From Pseudomonas kribbensis (lineage in GTDB: Bacteria; Pseudomonadota; Gammaproteobacteria; Pseudomonadales; Pseudomonadaceae), in the NCBI RefSeq assembly GCF_003352185.1, contig NZ_CP029608.1, positions 992,001-1,056,000 on the forward strand: a stretch of DNA of 64,000 nucleotides, in the 5' to 3' direction. Below, piece by piece: positions 47,672 through 57,511 of this stretch. How positions within the stretch are numbered: position 1 is the stretch's first letter; every line of letters begins with the position of its first letter. The position numbers and the translations under genes are program-made. Below the pieces are notes generated by a model that made no database searches, was not told the DNA's origin, and worked only from the letters and a program-made list of their open reading frames with translations.

Positions 47672-48565
47672 ATGGGCACTGAAACACTGGCGATCGGAAG
47701 CGGACGAATGTTTCGTTACGCATTCGGGTCGCTGCTGCTATTGGCGGGCATGACCTTGCTGGTGGCTCACGGACTGGAATGGCTGAACCTGGAGCCGAAA
47801 CTGTCCCGGGCATTGCAGGGCGGTGCGATCTGCGCGCTCGGCACGGCGCTTGGGGCCGTTCCGGTGCTGGTGATTCGCAATATGCCGCAGGCGCTGGGCG
47901 ACACGCTGCTGGGTTTTGGTGCCGGCGTGATGCTGGCGGCGACCGCGTTTTCGTTGATCGTGCCGGGGATTGCCGCCGCCGAAAGCCTTGGGCTGAGTCC
48001 TTGGGGCGCCAGTGGCCTGATCTGTTTCGGCATCATGCTCGGTGCTTTCGCGCTGTATCTGGTCGACCGCAGGTTGTCCGGCGCTTCACCGGAAATGCTC
48101 ATCGGCACCGTCGAGCATCCGGTTATTCCGCCGCGAATCTGGCTGTTCGTGTTTGCCATCATTGCCCATAACATTCCGGAAGGCATGGCCGTCGGCGTCT
48201 CTGCGGGGGGCGGCATGCCGGACGCTGACAGCCTGGCGATGGGGATCGCCTTGCAGGATGTGCCGGAAGGGCTGGTGATTGCGCTGGTGCTGGCCGGGGC
48301 GGGGATGTCGCGGGTCAGGGCGTTTCTGATCGGGGCGGCGTCAGGTCTGGTCGAACCGGTGTTCGCGCTGCTGTGTGCGTGGCTGGTCAGTCTGGCGGAA
48401 TTGTTGTTGCCCCTCGGATTGGCGCTGGCGGCCGGGGCGATGTTGCTGGTGGTGACACACGAAGTGATCCCGGAATCGCGACGCAATGGTCACGACAAGC
48501 TGGCGAGCCTGGGATTATTGATCGGCTTCTGCCTGATGATGGTGATGGATACCGCGCTGGGATAA
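47672..48565 (+). CDS. ZIP-family metal transporter
   Basis: A 297-residue membrane protein with about eight helices. The ZIP core is seen in IIAHNIPEGMAVGVSAGGGMPDADSLAMGIALQDVPEGLVIALVLAGAG, whose HNxPEG and QDxPEG motifs (helices IV and V) form the binuclear metal site, with VTHEVIPES near the C-terminus. It lies 30 bases after sodA, so it may be read through from the Fur-controlled operon and supply manganese or zinc. The uptake role is from family knowledge; metal preference is unknown. ATG 47672 follows AGGG; an ATG at 47708 is an alternative. Confidence 0.85.
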   Translation: MGTETLAIGSGRMFRYAFGSLLLLAGMTLLVAHGLEWLNLEPKLSRALQGGAICALGTALGAVPVLVIRNMPQALGDTLLGFGAGVMLAATAFSLIVPGIAAAESLGLSPWGASGLICFGIMLGAFALYLVDRRLSGASPEMLIGTVEHPVIPPRIWLFVFAIIAHNIPEGMAVGVSAGGGMPDADSLAMGIALQDVPEGLVIALVLAGAGMSRVRAFLIGAASGLVEPVFALLCAWLVSLAELLLPLGLALAAGAMLLVVTHEVIPESRRNGHDKLASLGLLIGFCLMMVMDTALG

Positions 48566-48602
48566 GCGTGGCGAGAGGCGCATCTCTCGCCACAAAGGAC
48601 TT

Positions 48603-48878
48603 TCAACCGCCTTCGTCGAAGTAGTTGTTGATCAGTGCCACCAGAGCATCCATGGCTTCCTGTTCCTGATGGCCTTCGGTGCTCAGGTGGATCTTTGTGC
48701 CCTTGCCGGCAGCGAGCATCATCATCGCCATGATGCTTTTGCCATCTACCGTGGTTTCCGGGGTGCGACCCACTCTGATCGTGCAGTCGGGATACTGACC
48801 CGCCACGCCCACGAACTTTGCCGACGCCCGGGCATGCAGGCCCAGCTTGTTGATGATTTCGATTTCCAGAGCAGGCAT
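48603..48878 (-). CDS. ptsO: Nitrogen-PTS phosphocarrier NPr (HPr family)
   Basis: A 91-residue phosphocarrier that passes phosphate from PtsP to PtsN. The phosphorylation site is His15 in LGLHARAS, and Ser48 (GKSIMAMMML) is the equivalent of the regulatory serine, though no HPr kinase is expected. It is last in the rpoN-hpf-ptsN-rapZ-ptsO cluster, 15 bases after rapZ. Confidence 0.94.
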   Translation of the reverse strand: MPALEIEIINKLGLHARASAKFVGVAGQYPDCTIRVGRTPETTVDGKSIMAMMMLAAGKGTKIHLSTEGHQEQEAMDALVALINNYFDEGG

Positions 48879-48893
48879 CGCGGTGTGAATCCT

Positions 48894-49751
48894 TTAGCTG
48901 AGGTCGCGGTGGCGAACCTGGACGTTCTTCAGGGTTTTCTGCAAGGCCTGACCGAGGCGTTCGGTCAGGTAGACGGAACGGTGATGTCCGCCGGTGCAGC
49001 CAATGGCAATGGTCACGTAGGCACGATTGCTCGCAGCGAAGCGCGGCAACCACTTGAACAGATACGCATAGATGTCCTGGAACATCTCTTCGACTTCCGG
49101 CTGTGCCGCCAGGTACTCGGCTACCGGCTCATCGAGCCCGGATTGCGCACGTAATTCCGGTTTCCAGTACGGGTTGGGCAGGCAGCGTACATCGAACACC
49201 AGGTCCGCATCCACCGGCATGCCGCGTTTGAAACCGAACGACTCCACCAGAAACGCCGTACCGGGCTCCGGCTGGTTCAACAGCCGCAGCTTGATGGTGT
49301 CGCGCAACTGGTACAGGTTCAGATTGGTGGTATTGACCTTCAGGTCGGCCAGATCGGCGATCGGGCCCAGCAGGGCCGTTTCATCGTTGATGGCTTCAGC
49401 CAGCGAGCGGTTGGCACTGCTCAGCGGGTGACGGCGACGGGTTTCCGAGAAGCGCTTGAGCAGGGTCTCTTCATCGGCATCCAGATACAGAACGTCGCAT
49501 TGGATGTGCCGGTTGCGGACTTCCTCGAGCAACTCCGGAAAACGCGAAAGGTGGCTTGGCAGGTTGCGCGCATCGATCGATACCGCGACCAGTGGCTGAG
49601 ACAGTTCCGTATGAATCAGTGCGCGTTCCGCCAGTTCCGGCAGCAGGCCCGCCGGCAGATTGTCGATGCAGTAGTAGCCGTTGTCCTCAAGGACATCCAG
49701 GGCCGTGCTTTTGCCCGAGCCGGAGCGGCCACTGACGATGATCAAGCGCAT
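48894..49751 (-). CDS. rapZ: RNase adapter protein RapZ
   Basis: A 285-residue nucleotide-binding protein. Walker A is [12 protein letters not shown] near residues 7-18, and the C-terminal region [21 protein letters not shown] carries the conserved ligand-binding pocket. In E. coli RapZ senses glucosamine-6-phosphate and brings the GlmZ small RNA to RNase E; pseudomonads lack a clear GlmZ, so the target here is open. It starts two bases after the ptsN stop. Confidence 0.94.
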   Translation of the reverse strand: MRLIIVSGRSGSGKSTALDVLEDNGYYCIDNLPAGLLPELAERALIHTELSQPLVAVSIDARNLPSHLSRFPELLEEVRNRHIQCDVLYLDADEETLLKRFSETRRRHPLSSANRSLAEAINDETALLGPIADLADLKVNTTNLNLYQLRDTIKLRLLNQPEPGTAFLVESFGFKRGMPVDADLVFDVRCLPNPYWKPELRAQSGLDEPVAEYLAAQPEVEEMFQDIYAYLFKWLPRFAASNRAYVTIAIGCTGGHHRSVYLTERLGQALQKTLKNVQVRHRDLS

Positions 49752-49753
49752 GT

Positions 49754-50218
49754 TTAGTGCCCGTTTTGCTCGTCCAGGACAACCTGATACAAGGCTTCGT
49801 TGGTGGTGGCGCGACGCAGCTTTTCGCGTACTTCCTTGCGATCGAGCATGCTGGCGATCTGGCGCAGCAGTTCCAGGTGTGCATCGGTGGCAGCTTCCGG
49901 GACCAGCAGCACGAACAGCAGGTCCACCGGTGCGCCATCGATGGCATCGAAATCGATAGGTGCTTCAAGGTGCATCAAGGCACTGATGGGCGATTCACAG
50001 CCCTTGAGGCGGCAATGGGGGATGGCGATGCCGTTGCCAAAACCGGTCGAACCGAGTTTTTCACGGGCAATCAGCGCCTCGAAGACATCTTGCATCTCCA
50101 GATCCGGTTTCTCCCGGGCGATCAGGTTGGCAATTTGTTCGAGGGCTTTCTTTTTACTGCCGCCCGGCACGTTCACCAGGGAACGGCCGGGGGTCAGGAT
50201 GCTTTCAAGTCGGATCAT
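49754..50218 (-). CDS. ptsN: Nitrogen-PTS EIIA component PtsN
   Basis: A 154-residue EIIA(Ntr) output protein of the nitrogen PTS. The phosphorylated residue is His68 in [13 protein letters not shown]; the domain is complete ([34 protein letters not shown] ... LYQVVLDEQ). It adjusts potassium, carbon storage and nitrogen responses by binding partner proteins. It lies 11 bases after hpf in the sigma-54 cluster. Confidence 0.96.
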   Translation of the reverse strand: MIRLESILTPGRSLVNVPGGSKKKALEQIANLIAREKPDLEMQDVFEALIAREKLGSTGFGNGIAIPHCRLKGCESPISALMHLEAPIDFDAIDGAPVDLLFVLLVPEAATDAHLELLRQIASMLDRKEVREKLRRATTNEALYQVVLDEQNGH

Positions 50219-50229
50219 GGGGGTGGGGG

Positions 50230-50538
50230 TTATCGACCGGTAGCGCCCTGAAGCAGGCTCTGGGTCTTTTCCTTATGCTTTTTGAGTTGTTTATCAAGCT
50301 TGTCGGTCAGCGCGTCGATCGCTGCGTACATGTCGGTATGTTCCGCGTTTGCGACGACCTCGTTGCCGGGAATATGCAGCGTGGCTTCGATTTTCTGCTT
50401 CAGCTTTTCGACGCACATCGTGACTTGCACGTTGGTGATCTTGTCGAAATGTCCCTCAAGCCTCTTGAGCTTCTGCTCAACGTATTCACGGAGAGGTTGG
50501 GTAACTTCCAGTTGGTGTCCACTGATGTTGACTTGCAT
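50230..50538 (-). CDS. hpf: Ribosome hibernation promoting factor (short HPF)
   Basis: A 102-residue short HPF/YhbH protein that binds the 30S subunit in starvation. MQVNISGHQLEVTQPLREYVEQKLKRLEGHFDKITNVQVTMCVEKLKQKIEATLHIPG is the expected beta-alpha-beta fold. ATG 50538 was chosen for AAGGAG immediately upstream; frame continues to 50592 without a good site. Between rpoN and ptsN as in other pseudomonads. Confidence 0.94.
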   Translation of the reverse strand: MQVNISGHQLEVTQPLREYVEQKLKRLEGHFDKITNVQVTMCVEKLKQKIEATLHIPGNEVVANAEHTDMYAAIDALTDKLDKQLKKHKEKTQSLLQGATGR

Positions 50539-50611
50539 ACAGCTTCTCCTTCGTTGCCAGTGCATAAAGCGGCAGGCCGAAGAGCCTGCCACTGGAACGC
50601 TGTAACGTGGC

Positions 50612-52105
50612 TTACATCAACCGCTTGCGTTCGCTCGAAGGCGCGATCCCGAGGGATTCGCGGTACTTGGCGACGGTGCGGCGAGCCACCTGAATGCCTT
50701 GTGCCTCCAGTAAACCAGCGATCTTGCTGTCACTCAACGGCTTTTTCTGATTTTCCGCGGCGACCAGTTTCTTGATGATCGCGCGGATCGCCGTGGACGA
50801 GCATTCGCCGCCTTCGGAGGTGCTGACGTGGCTGGAGAAAAAGTATTTCAGTTCATATATGCCCCGGGGGGTATGCATGAATTTCTGCGTGGTCACCCGG
50901 GAAATCGTCGACTCGTGCATGCCGACTGCCTCGGCGATGTCATGCAGCACGAGTGGCTTCATCGCTTCGTCGCCGTATTCCAGGAAGCCGCGCTGATGCT
51001 CGACGATCTGGGTGGCAACCTTCATCAGGGTTTCGTTGCGGCTCTGCAGGCTCTTGATGAACCAGCGGGCTTCCTGCAACTGGTTGCGCATGAAGGTATT
51101 GTCGGCGCTGGTGTCGGCGCGACGGACGAAACCGGCGTATTGAGCGTTGACCCGCAGACGCGGAACCGATTCCTGGTTCAGCTCGACCAGCCAGCGCTCG
51201 TTGTCCTTGCGCACAATGACGTCAGGCACCACGTATTCGGCTTCGGTGGATTCGATCTGCGAGCCGGGGCGCGGGTTGAGGCTCTGGACCAGTTCGATGA
51301 CCTGGCGCAGTTCATCTTCCTTGAGCTTCATGCGGCGCATCAGCTGGCTGTAGTCGCGGCTGCCGAGCAGGTCGATGTAATCGGTGACCAGTCGCTTGGC
51401 TTCGGCCAGCCAAGGGGTCTTGGCTGACAGCTGGCGCAATTGCAGCAGCAGGCATTCGCCCAGGTTGCGTGCGCCAATGCCGGCGGGTTCGAATTGCTGG
51501 ATGCGGTGCAGGACGGCTTCGATCTCGTCCAGCTCGATGTCGAGCTCCGGATCGAAGGCGTCGAGGATTTCTTCGAGGGTTTCGTCGAGGTAGCCCTGAT
51601 TGTTGATGCAATCGATCAGGGTCACGGCGATCAGGCGATCGGTGTCGGACATCGGCGCCAGGTTCAGCTGCCACAGCAGGTGGCTTTGCAGGCTCTCGCC
51701 GGCGGAGGTACGGGTGGTGAAATCCCACTCGTCGTCATCGCTGCTCGGCAGGCTGCTGGCGCTGGTCTGGTAGACGTCTTCCCAGGCGGTGTCGACAGGC
51801 AGTTCGTTGGGGATTCGCTCGTTCCATTCGCCGTCCTCGAGATTGTCGACCGTCGGCGCGGTTTCCTGGTAGGAAGGTTCCTGGATCTCGGTATTGGGCT
51901 TCTGTTCGGCGTTGTCGGCCAGCGGGTCTGAATTGTCGAAGTCGTCGCCGTCTTCCTGGCGTTCGAGCATCGGGTTGGATTCCAGAGCCTCCTGGATTTC
52001 CTGTTGCAGATCCAGGGTCGACAATTGGAGCAGGCGGATGGCCTGTTGCAGCTGCGGTGTCATCGTCAGCTGCTGGCCCATTCTCAAGACTAGCGATGGT
52101 TTCAT
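50612..52105 (-). CDS. rpoN: RNA polymerase sigma-54 factor
   Basis: A 497-residue alternative sigma factor for -24/-12 promoters. Region I is glutamine-rich ([39 protein letters not shown]), the acidic region II follows (about 50-125), and region III ends with the helix-turn-helix and the RpoN box [10 protein letters not shown] (about 478-487). ATG 52105 has no strong ribosome site; only AAGGTG lies 13 bases upstream. The leader holds GGCGCC-type hairpins, so translation may be held low. A perfect TATAAT is present upstream and a terminator-like palindrome separates it from lptB. Confidence 0.97.
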   Translation of the reverse strand: MKPSLVLRMGQQLTMTPQLQQAIRLLQLSTLDLQQEIQEALESNPMLERQEDGDDFDNSDPLADNAEQKPNTEIQEPSYQETAPTVDNLEDGEWNERIPNELPVDTAWEDVYQTSASSLPSSDDDEWDFTTRTSAGESLQSHLLWQLNLAPMSDTDRLIAVTLIDCINNQGYLDETLEEILDAFDPELDIELDEIEAVLHRIQQFEPAGIGARNLGECLLLQLRQLSAKTPWLAEAKRLVTDYIDLLGSRDYSQLMRRMKLKEDELRQVIELVQSLNPRPGSQIESTEAEYVVPDVIVRKDNERWLVELNQESVPRLRVNAQYAGFVRRADTSADNTFMRNQLQEARWFIKSLQSRNETLMKVATQIVEHQRGFLEYGDEAMKPLVLHDIAEAVGMHESTISRVTTQKFMHTPRGIYELKYFFSSHVSTSEGGECSSTAIRAIIKKLVAAENQKKPLSDSKIAGLLEAQGIQVARRTVAKYRESLGIAPSSERKRLM

Positions 52106-52181
52106 GGCAGGGGCTTAACACCTTATTCGCCGGCGCTATGCGCCATCCACTACAGGGCGCCGAGGCGCCAAACTTAAGCAA

Positions 52182-52187
52182 ATTATA
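52182..52187 (-). promoter_or_regulatory. Probable rpoN -10 element
   Basis: TATAAT on the minus strand, 77 bases before the rpoN start. No convincing -35 hexamer is at 16-18 bases, so an activator or a weak promoter is implied. Followed by a leader with GGCGCC and GGCGC-ATA-GCGCC palindromes. Confidence 0.4.
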
Positions 52188-52216
52188 TGCCTGAAACTGT
52201 CGTGTTTGCCTAGAGC

Positions 52217-52261
52217 GCTGTAACAATAAAAGCGTATAAAAATGCGCTTCAACGTTACAGC
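52217..52261 (-). terminator. Nested palindrome, likely terminator after lptB
   Basis: GCTGTAAC and GTTACAGC (52217-52224 and 52254-52261) are perfect outer arms. On the minus strand the inner AAGCG and CGCTT arms are followed by TTATT. It begins 31 bases after the lptB stop and could end the kds-lpt transcript before rpoN. Confidence 0.5.
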
Positions 52262-52291
52262 ACCCGGACGGCTGGTCGAATGCTGTCGCGC

Positions 52292-53017
52292 TTACAGGCG
52301 GAACTCGTGACCCAGATACACTTCCTTCACCAGATCGTTGGCGAGGATGGTCGCGGAGTCGCCTTCGGCGATCAGCTGGCCGTCATTGACGATGTAGGCC
52401 GTTTCGCAGATATCCAGCGTCTCGCGGACGTTGTGGTCGGTGATCAGTACACCGATGCCCTTGGCCTTGAGGTGGTGGATGATCTGCTTGATGTCGCCCA
52501 CGGAGATCGGGTCAACACCGGCGAACGGTTCGTCGAGCAGGATGAATTTCGGTGCGGTGGCCAGTGCGCGGGCGATTTCCACCCGGCGACGCTCGCCACC
52601 GGACAGGCTCATGCCGAGGTTGTCGCGGATATGGCTGATGTGGAATTCCTGCAGCAGGCTTTCCAGCTCCTTGCGACGGCCGGCCTTGTCGAGCTCCTGG
52701 CGGGTCTCGAGGATGGCCATGATGTTGTCGGCCACCGACAGCTTGCGAAAGATCGAGGCTTCCTGCGGCAGATAGCCGATACCGGCCTTGGCGCGGCCGT
52801 GCATCGGCTGGTGGCTGACGTCCAGATCGTCGATCAGGACGCGGCCCTGATCGGCCTGCACCAGGCCGACGATCATGTAGAAGCAGGTGGTCTTGCCGGC
52901 GCCGTTGGGGCCAAGCAGGCCCACGATCTGACCGCTGTCGATCGACAGGCTGACATCGCGCACGACCTGGCGGCTTTTATAGGCCTTGGCCAGGTGCTGA
53001 GCTTTCAGGGTTGCCAT
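52292..53017 (-). CDS. lptB: LPS export ABC transporter ATPase LptB
   Basis: A 241-residue ATPase that powers LPS extraction from the inner membrane with LptFG. Walker [10 protein letters not shown] (about 37-45), signature [15 protein letters not shown], and Walker [14 protein letters not shown] are all present. It overlaps the lptA stop by one base. LptF and LptG are encoded elsewhere. Confidence 0.97.
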   Translation of the reverse strand: MATLKAQHLAKAYKSRQVVRDVSLSIDSGQIVGLLGPNGAGKTTCFYMIVGLVQADQGRVLIDDLDVSHQPMHGRAKAGIGYLPQEASIFRKLSVADNIMAILETRQELDKAGRRKELESLLQEFHISHIRDNLGMSLSGGERRRVEIARALATAPKFILLDEPFAGVDPISVGDIKQIIHHLKAKGIGVLITDHNVRETLDICETAYIVNDGQLIAEGDSATILANDLVKEVYLGHEFRL

Positions 53018-53562
53018 TACTGGGTTTTCTCGTCGGTTTTCTTCTTCGGCTGGATCACCATGTCGATGCGCGGACGCGCTTCGGTGACCTTGTTGCCGGT
53101 AGCGCGACCGGCGCTGGCGAGTTTTTTCACCGTGTCATAGACGATCTTCTCGCCCTGAGTGGTGTTGTTGTCCTTGTCGACGACCTTGGCCTTGTCGATC
53201 AGTACGACGCGGTTCTGCTGCGCGTGGTACTGAATGGTCACGCCCCAGCCCTGGACAGGTTTCTTGTCGCCAGCGGTCTGCAGTTGTTCGAAATAGGCCA
53301 GGTTGCCTACCGAAGTCACCACGTCGATCTCGCCGGCCGGGTTGCGTGTCAGCGTTACGGTGTCGCCTTTGACGATCATCGAGCCCTGGGTGATGATCAC
53401 GGCGCCCTTGTAAGTGGCAACGCCATTTTTGTCGTCCAGCTGGGCATCGTCGGCCTGAATGCGGATTGGCTGCTCCTGATCGTTCGGCAGAGCCCAGGCG
53501 CTCACGCTTCCCAGTGCTGCGCCCAGACTGAGCAAAATAGGGAGGGTTTTAACGAGCCTCAT
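53017..53562 (-). CDS. lptA: LPS transport periplasmic protein LptA
   Basis: A 181-residue periplasmic bridge protein with signal peptide [24 protein letters not shown] and an OstA beta-jellyroll ([44 protein letters not shown]). It polymerises between LptC and LptD. The C-terminal tail is lysine-rich. The start overlaps the lptC end by 14 bases. Confidence 0.95.
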   Translation of the reverse strand: MRLVKTLPILLSLGAALGSVSAWALPNDQEQPIRIQADDAQLDDKNGVATYKGAVIITQGSMIVKGDTVTLTRNPAGEIDVVTSVGNLAYFEQLQTAGDKKPVQGWGVTIQYHAQQNRVVLIDKAKVVDKDNNTTQGEKIVYDTVKKLASAGRATGNKVTEARPRIDMVIQPKKKTDEKTQ

Positions 53563-54121
53563 ACTGTCCTCTTACGTTCGATAGCAGGTGTATCCTGCTT
53601 TCCTTCAAATACGCTTTCATTCCCACGCCGGTCGATACACCGCCAGCGCCGTCGATTCTAACGGGTTGCTGGGTCTGCGCATATTGCTGCTGAGGGAACA
53701 CCGTCATTCGGGTGCTGGTGATCAGGGTGTCGCGGTTCTTTTCGTCGGTGCGCTTGACGCGAACCGAGTCGATCAGTTCGACCTCGGTGCCACCGGAATT
53801 CACCTCGCCACGTTCACTGGTCACGTGCCAAGGGAAGTCGGTGCCGCGAAACATGTTCAGGTCGGGCTTGGTGACCAGTGTAATGTCGGTCGCCTTGACG
53901 TGCTCGGCCTTGTCGGAGGTCATTTCGTACTGCACCTTGCCATCTTCCAGGTATTGCAAGGTGTGGGTGTTGGTCGCGTACCAGTCGATCGGGCTCTCTT
54001 CTGCCGAGACAGGAGGCTTGTCGAGGAAGCGTTCCGGGCTGATGTTCCAGTAGCCGACCGCGCCGAAAATGGCGGCGATGCAACCGAACAGCAGGATGTT
54101 GCGAAACTTTTTGCTAAACAT
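53549..54121 (-). CDS. lptC: LPS export protein LptC
   Basis: A 190-residue bitopic protein with one N-terminal helix (FRNILLFGCIAAIFGAVGYW) and a periplasmic jellyroll (IDWYATNTHTLQYLEDGKVQYEMTSDKAEHVKATDITLVTKPDLNMFRG). It receives LPS from LptBFG and hands it to LptA. The ATG at 54121 (MFSKKFRN) gives the normal length; a GTG at 54133 that overlaps the kdsC stop is a second possibility. Neither has a strong ribosome site, so coupling to kdsC is likely. Confidence 0.92.
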   Translation of the reverse strand: MFSKKFRNILLFGCIAAIFGAVGYWNISPERFLDKPPVSAEESPIDWYATNTHTLQYLEDGKVQYEMTSDKAEHVKATDITLVTKPDLNMFRGTDFPWHVTSERGEVNSGGTEVELIDSVRVKRTDEKNRDTLITSTRMTVFPQQQYAQTQQPVRIDGAGGVSTGVGMKAYLKESRIHLLSNVRGQYEAR

Positions 54122-54129
54122 GGTTTGAC

Positions 54130-54654
54130 TCACAGGTACGCGTTGTTGGCGGCATCGAGGCTACCCTGGGCGCGCAGGATCAGTTCGCAGAATTCACGGG
54201 CGGCACCCTCGCCACCACGGGCCTGGGTAACGCCATGGGCATGCTCGCGCACAAAGGGGGCCGCGTTGGCCACCGCCATGCCAAGTCCCACCCGGCGGAT
54301 CACCGGCAGGTCGGGCAGGTCGTCACCGAGATAGGCGACCTGCTCATAGCTTAGGCCCAGTTGCTCAAGCAGGCCGTCGAGAACGACGAGTTTGTCTTCA
54401 CGGCCCTGAAACAGGTGCGGAATACCGAGGTTTTTTGCCCGACGCTCGACCACCGGGGTCTTGCGACCGCTGATGATGGCGGTCTGTACGCCCGCGTTCA
54501 TCAGCATCTTGATGCCCTGGCCGTCGAGGGTATTGAAAGTCTTGAACTCGCTGCCGTCTTCAAGGAAGTACAGGCGTCCGTCCGTGAGGACGCCGTCGAC
54601 GTCGAAAACCGCCAGTTTGATGGCTTTGCCGCGCTGCAGCAGATCGGTGCTCAT
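54130..54654 (-). CDS. kdsC: 3-deoxy-D-manno-octulosonate 8-phosphate phosphatase
   Basis: A 174-residue HAD-superfamily phosphatase that makes free KDO for LPS core. HAD motif I is FDVDGVLTDG with the nucleophile Asp18 and Asp20; motif II is AIISGRKTP and motif IV is YLGDDLPDLPVI. It lacks a cap domain, as usual for this tetrameric class. It begins directly after the kdsD stop (TAA then ATG). Confidence 0.95.
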   Translation of the reverse strand: MSTDLLQRGKAIKLAVFDVDGVLTDGRLYFLEDGSEFKTFNTLDGQGIKMLMNAGVQTAIISGRKTPVVERRAKNLGIPHLFQGREDKLVVLDGLLEQLGLSYEQVAYLGDDLPDLPVIRRVGLGMAVANAAPFVREHAHGVTQARGGEGAAREFCELILRAQGSLDAANNAYL

Positions 54655-55629
54655 TTACATCACTCCTGCGCGCAGCAGGTCGGAGAGGTTGAAGGCGCCG
54701 ATCGGGCGATCGTCCTCATCCACGACGACAAGCGCGTTGATTCGATGGTCTTCCATGATTTTCAGGGCCTCGGCGGCGAGCATCTCGGCACGAGCGGTCT
54801 TGCCATGCACGGTCATCACCTGATCGATGGTCGCGCTGTGGATATCGATGCTGCGATCCAGTGTGCGGCGCAGGTCGCCGTCGGTGAAGATCCCGGCAAG
54901 CTTGCCATCGGCTTCGAGAATGACGGTCATGCCCAGACCCTTGCGGGTCATTTCCATCAGTGCGTCCTTGAGCAGGGTGCCGCGTTGTACCTGCGGCAGC
55001 TCTTGACCGGCGTGCATGACGTTTTCCACTTTCAGCAGCAAGCGCCGGCCGAGTGCGCCACCCGGGTGGGAAAAGGCGAAATCTTCGGCGGTGAAGCCGC
55101 GGGCTTCCAGCAGCGCCACGGCCAGGGCGTCGCCCATGACCAGTGCGGCAGTGGTCGAGGAGGTTGGCGCCAGGTTCAGCGGGCAGGCTTCGTGCTCGAC
55201 GTGAACGTTGAGATTGACCTCTGCCGCTTTTGCCAGAGGCGATTGCGGGTTGCCGGTCACGCTGATCAACTGGATGCCCAGGCGCTTGATCAACGGCAGC
55301 AGGGTGACAATTTCGTTGGTGGAGCCGGAATTCGACAGGGCCAGGATCACGTCGTCACGGGTGATCATGCCCATGTCGCCATGACTGGCTTCGGCCGGGT
55401 GTACGAAAAACGCCGGGGTGCCGGTGCTGGCCAGGGTCGCGGCAATCTTGTTGCCGATGTGCCCGGACTTGCCCATGCCGACCACCACTACACGGCCCTT
55501 GCTGGCCAGAATCATCTCGCAAGCGCGTACGAAATCGGCGTCGATATGGGGCAACAAGCCTTGTACGGCTTCCACTTCGAGGCGGATGGTGCGTTGTGCC
55601 GATTGAATCAGGTCGCTGGTTTGGCTCAT
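54655..55629 (-). CDS. kdsD: Arabinose 5-phosphate isomerase
   Basis: A 324-residue isomerase converting ribulose 5-phosphate to arabinose 5-phosphate, the first KDO precursor. The SIS domain (VVVVGMGKSGHIGNKIAATLASTGTPAFFVHPAEASHGDMG, about 45-85) precedes two CBS domains (about 205-324). ATG 55629 (MSQTSDLIQSAQ) is chosen because relatives start there; frame runs 21 codons upstream. First gene of the kds-lpt group, with a -10-like TATAAT about 35 bases upstream. Confidence 0.95.
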   Translation of the reverse strand: MSQTSDLIQSAQRTIRLEVEAVQGLLPHIDADFVRACEMILASKGRVVVVGMGKSGHIGNKIAATLASTGTPAFFVHPAEASHGDMGMITRDDVILALSNSGSTNEIVTLLPLIKRLGIQLISVTGNPQSPLAKAAEVNLNVHVEHEACPLNLAPTSSTTAALVMGDALAVALLEARGFTAEDFAFSHPGGALGRRLLLKVENVMHAGQELPQVQRGTLLKDALMEMTRKGLGMTVILEADGKLAGIFTDGDLRRTLDRSIDIHSATIDQVMTVHGKTARAEMLAAEALKIMEDHRINALVVVDEDDRPIGAFNLSDLLRAGVM

Positions 55630-55663
55630 GTCAGAAATCGTATAGCCCGATGAAAAGGCGGCG

Positions 55664-55669
55664 ATTATA
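55664..55669 (-). promoter_or_regulatory. Possible kdsD -10 element
   Basis: A perfect TATAAT on the minus strand 35 bases before the kdsD start. The -35 region is poor, so the call is tentative. Confidence 0.35.
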
Positions 55670-55786
55670 GCGGTTATGTTGAAAAGCCTCACGCAAGTTC
55701 GTCGTGCTTTGTCATTCCCGGTTACTAAAACCCTTTTATAGAAGCCTCGGGCCTGTCATATCGCTGAACGTGGCCGGGGAGAGGCC

Positions 55787-55816
55787 TTGGGCGCTTGCCC
55801 TTTGCAGTGATATAGT
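55787..55816 (+). promoter_or_regulatory. Possible mlaF promoter
   Basis: TTGGGC (55787-55792), 18 bases, TATAGT (55811-55816), about 90 bases before mlaF in the divergent gap with kdsD. Confidence 0.4.
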
Positions 55817-55904
55817 TCGCCGCCAGTTCGGCCTGCCCGGGATGTAGGGGCTTTCTCCAGAAAGCCAGGCGTCCGAGTGAGAGGCTGCATCGCAAGGAGT
55901 TTAG

Positions 55905-56714
55905 ATGAGTGCCGATAACGCCTACGCGGTCGAGCTGAAGGGAGTCTCCTTCAAGCGCGGTGCGCGGAGCATTTTCAATAACGTCGATATCCGCATCCCG
56001 CGCGGCAAGGTCACCGGCATCATGGGGCCTTCCGGGTGTGGCAAGACCACGCTGCTGCGCCTGATGGGTGCCCAGTTGCGGCCATCGCAGGGCGAGGTCT
56101 GGGTCAATGGCCAGAACCTGCCGAAGCTGTCGCGCAGCGATCTGTTCGATGCGCGCAAGCACATGGGCGTGCTGTTTCAGAGCGGCGCGCTGTTCACCGA
56201 TCTCGATGTGTTCGAGAACGTCGCCTTTCCCCTGCGCGTTCATACCCAGCTGCCGGAAGAGATGATCCGCGACATCGTGCTGCTGAAATTGCAGGCGGTC
56301 GGTCTGCGGGGCGCCATCGAGCTGATGCCCGATGAACTGTCCGGCGGCATGAAACGCCGCGTGGCTCTGGCCCGGGCGATTGCGCTCGATCCGCAGATTC
56401 TCATGTATGACGAACCGTTCGTCGGCCAGGACCCGATCGCCATGGGCGTTCTGGTGCGCCTGATCCGTCTGCTCAACGATGCGTTGGGGATCACCAGTAT
56501 CGTGGTTTCCCACGATCTCGCCGAAACCGCGAGCATTGCCGATTACATCTATGTGGTGGGCGATGGTCAGGTGCTGGGGCAGGGTACGCCGGACGAGTTG
56601 ATGAACTCGGATGAGCCGCGTATCCGTCAGTTCATGACCGGCGATCCCGATGGTCCGGTTCCGTATCACTTTCCAGCGACGGATTACCGCGCAGATCTTC
56701 TGGGGAAACGTTGA
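55905..56714 (+). CDS. mlaF: Phospholipid transport ABC ATPase MlaF
   Basis: A 269-residue ATPase of the Mla retrograde phospholipid pathway (Ttg2A in P. putida). Walker [10 protein letters not shown] (about 42-50), signature [15 protein letters not shown], Walker [14 protein letters not shown]. The C-terminal extension that clasps a neighbouring MlaF is present. ATG 55905 has AAGGAG just upstream. The stop overlaps mlaE (TGATG context). Confidence 0.95.
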   Translation: MSADNAYAVELKGVSFKRGARSIFNNVDIRIPRGKVTGIMGPSGCGKTTLLRLMGAQLRPSQGEVWVNGQNLPKLSRSDLFDARKHMGVLFQSGALFTDLDVFENVAFPLRVHTQLPEEMIRDIVLLKLQAVGLRGAIELMPDELSGGMKRRVALARAIALDPQILMYDEPFVGQDPIAMGVLVRLIRLLNDALGITSIVVSHDLAETASIADYIYVVGDGQVLGQGTPDELMNSDEPRIRQFMTGDPDGPVPYHFPATDYRADLLGKR

Positions 56715-57511
56715 TGCGCAGAATCTCATTAATAGAACGCGTACGCCGGTTCGGCGAATCGGCTATCGATGCCGTCGCGGTATTCGGACGGGCGACGCTG
56801 TTCCTGTTTCATGCCCTGCTGGGGCGTGGTGGCATAGGCGGCGGTTTCGGCCTGCTGGTCAAGCAACTGCATTCGGTCGGTGTGATGTCGCTGGTGATCA
56901 TTGTGGTCTCCGGGATTTTCATCGGCATGGTGCTGGCGCTGCAGGGGTTCAACATCCTGTCGAGCTATGGCTCGGAGCAGGCGGTGGGGCAGATGGTTGC
57001 CTTGACCTTGCTGCGTGAGCTGGGCCCGGTGGTGACGGCGCTGCTGTTCGCCGGTCGCGCCGGTTCGGCGCTGACGGCGGAAATCGGCAACATGAAGTCC
57101 ACCGAGCAGTTGTCCAGCCTGGAAATGATCGGTGTCGATCCGCTCAAGTACATCATTGCTCCGCGCCTGTGGGCCGGTTTCATTTCCCTGCCGGTGCTGG
57201 CGATGATCTTCAGCGTGGTCGGCATCTGGGGCGGTTCCTGGGTCGCGGTCGACTGGCTGGGCGTCTATGAAGGCTCCTACTGGGCGAACATGCAGAACAG
57301 CGTGAATTTCTCCAGCGACGTGCTCAACGGCGTGATCAAAAGTATCGTTTTCGCCTTTGTCGTGACCTGGATTGCCGTATTCCAAGGCTATGACTGTGAG
57401 CCCACTTCCGAGGGAATCAGTCGTGCCACCACCAAGACCGTAGTATTCGCCTCGCTGGCAGTGCTCGGCCTGGACTTTATTCTGACCGCTTTGATGTTTG
57501 GAGATTTCTGA
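56714..57511 (+). CDS. mlaE: Phospholipid transport permease MlaE
   Basis: A 265-residue permease with an N-terminal amphipathic helix ([31 protein letters not shown]) and about five membrane helices. The conserved [45 protein letters not shown] loop contacts MlaF. ATG 56714 overlaps the mlaF stop; a TTG one codon earlier is less likely. It ends in the same base step that starts mlaD. Confidence 0.94.
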   Translation: MRRISLIERVRRFGESAIDAVAVFGRATLFLFHALLGRGGIGGGFGLLVKQLHSVGVMSLVIIVVSGIFIGMVLALQGFNILSSYGSEQAVGQMVALTLLRELGPVVTALLFAGRAGSALTAEIGNMKSTEQLSSLEMIGVDPLKYIIAPRLWAGFISLPVLAMIFSVVGIWGGSWVAVDWLGVYEGSYWANMQNSVNFSSDVLNGVIKSIVFAFVVTWIAVFQGYDCEPTSEGISRATTKTVVFASLAVLGLDFILTALMFGDF

